From NCBI GenBank assembly GCA_003439945.1, contig QVRM01005202.1, positions 512,001-576,000 on the forward strand: DNA of 64,000 bases. Reading direction: 5' to 3'. Origin of the DNA: Dermanyssus gallinae (Eukaryota; Arthropoda; Arachnida; Mesostigmata; Dermanyssidae). Positions 61,368-64,000 of this stretch are shown here, in pieces. Within the stretch, counting starts at the first letter, position 1, and the number at the start of each line of letters is the position of its first letter. Both the position numbers and the translations under genes were made by a program. A model generated the notes under the pieces. It made no database searches. It was not told where the DNA came from and was given only the letters and a program-made list of their open reading frames with translations.

Positions 61368-62415
61368 TACTACTATTTTTACTATTCGTATTTGCCAACG
61401 GCAAAGACTGTGGCATCAGCTGCGGCATCACCGTCCACGAGAGCCAATTTTTCTTCGGATTTAGACAGAAAACCTGCTCCTGCTGCTGCAGCTGCTGCCT
61501 AACACTTTGTCACAACAACAACAACAGTGTTGATCGACGGCCGAAAAATGCTGATGCTGATGCAGGTGGTTATCGTTACTGCTTCGTTTCTTCGTCTTCT
61601 TCTACGCCGCAGCGTCGTGGCATGACTTTGCCGAGTCGAATCGCTGAAACAAAGCTAGCTGCCTGCCGCAATCCCGCCGCGAAGACGGCCTCGGTGGCCG
61701 GACACAGAATTGTCGCTTGCCGGTTCGCCCGCCGGAACGCCCGATCGAATGCCCGACCGCCCTTTTTCTGCCCGCTGCTAGCTTTGATGCTCATGCTTTT
61801 TCTGCGGCGACGGTGGCTTTTGCCGCGGCGGCAGCGGTGAGGTGGTGATGACTCTGCGTGATCTCTCGTCGACAACGCTTGTGAGATGCACAACATTGTC
61901 ATCCAGCCGCAGGATCTGTGTCGTGACCAGAGGTCTCCAGCACGTGCCCCGCCCTGGCGACCCTACAGACCCTATCGGTGGTCGGTCTTCGGTGGTAATC
62001 GTCGCGCTGATCGCCGCATGATGATGGTGCTGCTGCTAATGGCGACATTGCAAACGGTCGGCAAATCTGTAAACATCGACGGACGACGTTGCGGTCCACT
62101 TTTCACGATCCTTCACTTCCTTCGGCACCTTCCGATCGGTACTTCCTGAGAAGAAGATGGAGATTCGGCCAAGCGTGACAGTGCGGCCGCGAAACGGGAG
62201 CGGGGGGCCGTTCAGATCAACGGTGGCTAATGGCGGTGGCTTGCGTTACTTGCGATCGGATAATCGTGACAATCGTGTTGCAGCAGCCGGGCAGCCCCAA
62301 CGTTAGTGTGGGCAAAGTGAGCTTTAATGTGGGGAAAGTGTCGAAAAGCCGACATTGTCATGCGTCATGATGTAGCTACCGGGTCATGCGTTTGTGAATT
62401 TCGGCAATCCCTCAG
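59302..62415. other. Repeat-rich and GC-rich stretch; no gene established
   Basis: TA arrays at 59370-59408 and 60079-60181, CAA arrays at 60296-60345 and 61056-61210, and TTA at 61324-61370. 61560-62160 is GC-rich and open on both strands. A plus frame ending near 61840 at a GTGAGG could be an exon, and MMMVLLLMATLQTVG at about 62020 resembles a short leader, but neither can be connected to the exon at 62416. Confidence 0.4.
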
Positions 62416-62541
62416 CCATACCTCTACCGTTGCGGCATCTCAAAGTGGCACCTCGTAAACCTGGCGTGCTTCTGGGCACTACTGCCATTAACGCTGTCGC
62501 TCATTTACCTGGCTTACCTGGCTGTCGTACACAAGCTGTAA
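62416..62541 (+). CDS. Terminal exon of a membrane protein, 41 aa
   Basis: Preceded by the acceptor AATCCCTCAG, and an in-frame stop lies just upstream, so the segment must be spliced to be coding. It reads PYLYRCGISKWHLVNLACFW then ALLPLTLSLIYLAYLAVVHK L and TAA. It encodes one clear membrane helix with a very short C-terminal tail. Third positions are G/C-rich, as in the other confident exons here. I do not recognise the family, and upstream exons were not identified. Confidence 0.5.
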   Translation, partial: PYLYRCGISKWHLVNLACFWALLPLTLSLIYLAYLAVVHKL

Positions 62542-63003
62542 ATTACAACTATTTTAAATCCTAACGTTTTATACTTGCACTTATAATATAGTTTCTAATG
62601 AAAAACTCACACACACACACAAGAGACCTGCAATACATTCGAGCAATTTTTTCTGAACATTGGCAACATTTTATAGGGCTTGAATGCATTTTTCTGACCT
62701 GCTCTCATAATCCCATAGCAGAGTAAAGTCACGCGCTGGAGCGCGTCTTGTAACGTTACCAAAGCGTCAGCCGCTTAACCGAGAAAGTGATGCTTCCTAT
62801 TTCTATTATCTGAAAAAATGTGTTAAAATGCATTCTTATTTCCGCAAAATAATTTTAAGGAAGACGAAGAAGGCTACACGGGGATCATTGGCTGGAATAT
62901 GACAAAGTACCGTCAAAAAGGGTTCACTGAGATCATAAGGCGGCATTTCCAGCTGGGATTTTGGGCGGTGGCTCTTTCATCAACCCCAACAAGGGTTACG
63001 GGT
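62542..63003. other. Probable 3' UTR and intergenic DNA
   Basis: AT-rich DNA after the stop of the membrane-protein exon, with a short CA run near 62609-62622. No open frame of interest. Confidence 0.5.
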
Positions 63004-63218
63004 ACGTGGCACTCACCAAATAAAATCCTTTCGGGGCTGGCTCTCAGCCAAGATTTAACGTCCATGGGACTACTTTTCGCATTGCTTCATGGACGGACCC
63101 CCATAAATACAAATGTGCAACGGTGGGGCTCGAACCTGCGCACTTGCTATGTGCCTCCTCCGGTCTCGAGGCGCAGACGCATGCCACCACACCACCGGGC
63201 TCGACACGTGGCACTCAC
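63004..63218 (-). mobile_element. tRNA-derived SINE (family B), second copy, 13-bp TSDs
   Basis: The body is 63017-63205, 189 bp, read on the minus strand. ACGTGGCACTCAC occurs at 63004-63016 and 63206-63218. The B box reads GGTTCGAGCCC. The A box has diverged to TGGTGTGGTGG. The body includes GGGGGTCCGTCCATGAAGCA and GACGTTAAATCTTGGCTGAG, as in the copy at 30609-30797. Confidence 0.9.
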
Positions 63219-63746
63219 TAGAGGTAGGACCTTTTTAAAGACGCAGGGATCACGTTAGTGCAGCCTTTTGCTTTTAGTGACTTGGCTTCGAGTTACTTTT
63301 TCCTACCTCTCTTCTACTGTGAAGAAATATGATCATCAAAAACGATCTGAAACACATGGTTGGGTAGGGAATAAACTAAACAGTGTGAGAACGCTTGGAA
63401 AAACAGCCACTGGAAGGTTTTGCATTGATCCCTTCTCAATAGTTTATCGATGCTCAAGACTTTTAAAAGAACAACTAAAACATACCGAGCTTGGCTTCTC
63501 AATGTGGGCACACTTGTGACATTCTAGCTTGAAAAAACAGTGCACTAGTCACAGCACCACGTGAATGTCAGGCCAGAAACCCAACTTGTTGGATTCTGTT
63601 GTTGGAACGAACTGCCACTTGATCTTGACTCTTAGGAGCTAGCGCATGCAATTTTGCGCATGAAATTGTATCGCCGTAATACCCATAGCAAATTCGTTGA
63701 TTAATTAGAAGTTCTACTAGAATATAGTTAAACGTTAACATAACAT

Positions 63747-63832
<86 letters not shown>

Positions 63833-64000
63833 CATCTATAGTTGATCATATGTGGTGGAATAACCCACCCTACCGTCACTGCACCGAGCACAATCTTCAT
63901 GACGATTGCTGTGATCATTAGACTGTCATCGGATGATAAAATAGACGTGTCTGAAACGTAAAAATGGCATCAATCATATTTGGTAGAACGTCATTGTTGT
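63219..64000. other. No gene recognised; TA array
   Basis: A TA array of about 84 bp occupies 63748-63831. The frame at 63268-63519 has no recognised domain. Confidence 0.5.

Noticed and set aside
61322..61840. 172-codon plus-strand frame with a poly-Leu start
   Set aside because: The start is a TTA repeat and the remainder is a GC-rich stretch open on both strands; no domain.

Overview
The window looks like nuclear DNA of a chelicerate, most likely a parasitiform mite or tick relative. The main evidence is a spliced cuticular protein gene with an arthropod R&R chitin-binding domain, exons much richer in G/C at third codon positions than the surrounding DNA, mariner transposons, and a non-LTR retrotransposon whose ORF1 carries an SGNH/GDSL-hydrolase domain, a type I recall being common in tick genomes. 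The species assignment is inference. There are no operons, rRNA genes, CRISPR arrays or bona fide tRNA genes.

Layout. 1-2.4 kb: a decayed reverse-transcriptase relic (minus strand) carrying a tRNA-derived SINE with target-site duplications. 2.6-3.1 kb: the last two exons of a multi-pass membrane protein (plus). 4.9-5.2 kb: a small secreted cysteine-containing protein (minus). 7.0-7.65 kb: a retrotransposon C-terminus set between ATT arrays. 9.9-12.0 kb: a mariner element with an inactivated transposase and a 763-bp tandem duplication of its 3' half. 12.05-13.8 kb: two fragments of restriction-like-endonuclease (REL) non-LTR elements. 14.7-19.05 kb: the cuticle gene (minus; four recognisable exons that all join in phase 0), with an intronic minisatellite and long TA arrays upstream. 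19.9-24.6 kb: mostly simple repeats, including a hairpin around a TA core and a GA tract of about 475 bp. 24.7-25.55 kb: a non-autonomous DNA transposon with diverged terminal inverted repeats of about 165 bp. 30.6-31.2 kb: SINEs. 32.9-36.3 kb: candidate exons and a perfect 21-bp hairpin. 36.6-38.5 kb: the SGNH-ORF1 retrotransposon, internally deleted. 38.7-45.7 kb: four transposon relics (three REL-type, one mariner). 48.9-50.4 kb: an R2-like REL element between TA arrays, interrupted by a 5'-truncated copy of the SGNH-type element. 53.2 kb: a further RT relic. 59.1-62.5 kb: two terminal exons of otherwise unseen genes, separated by CAA/TTA/TA repeats. 63.0-63.2 kb: a second, 189-bp copy of the SINE seen at 30.6 kb.

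The host genes appear only as parts: terminal exons are isolated, which implies long introns or upstream exons outside the window. The strongest unifying pattern is that fragments of REL-type non-LTR retrotransposons repeatedly end in, or sit between, TA or TAA microsatellites. This suggests either insertion targeted to such arrays or arrays seeded from their 3' tails. Splice sites and exon calls were read by eye and no database search was possible.
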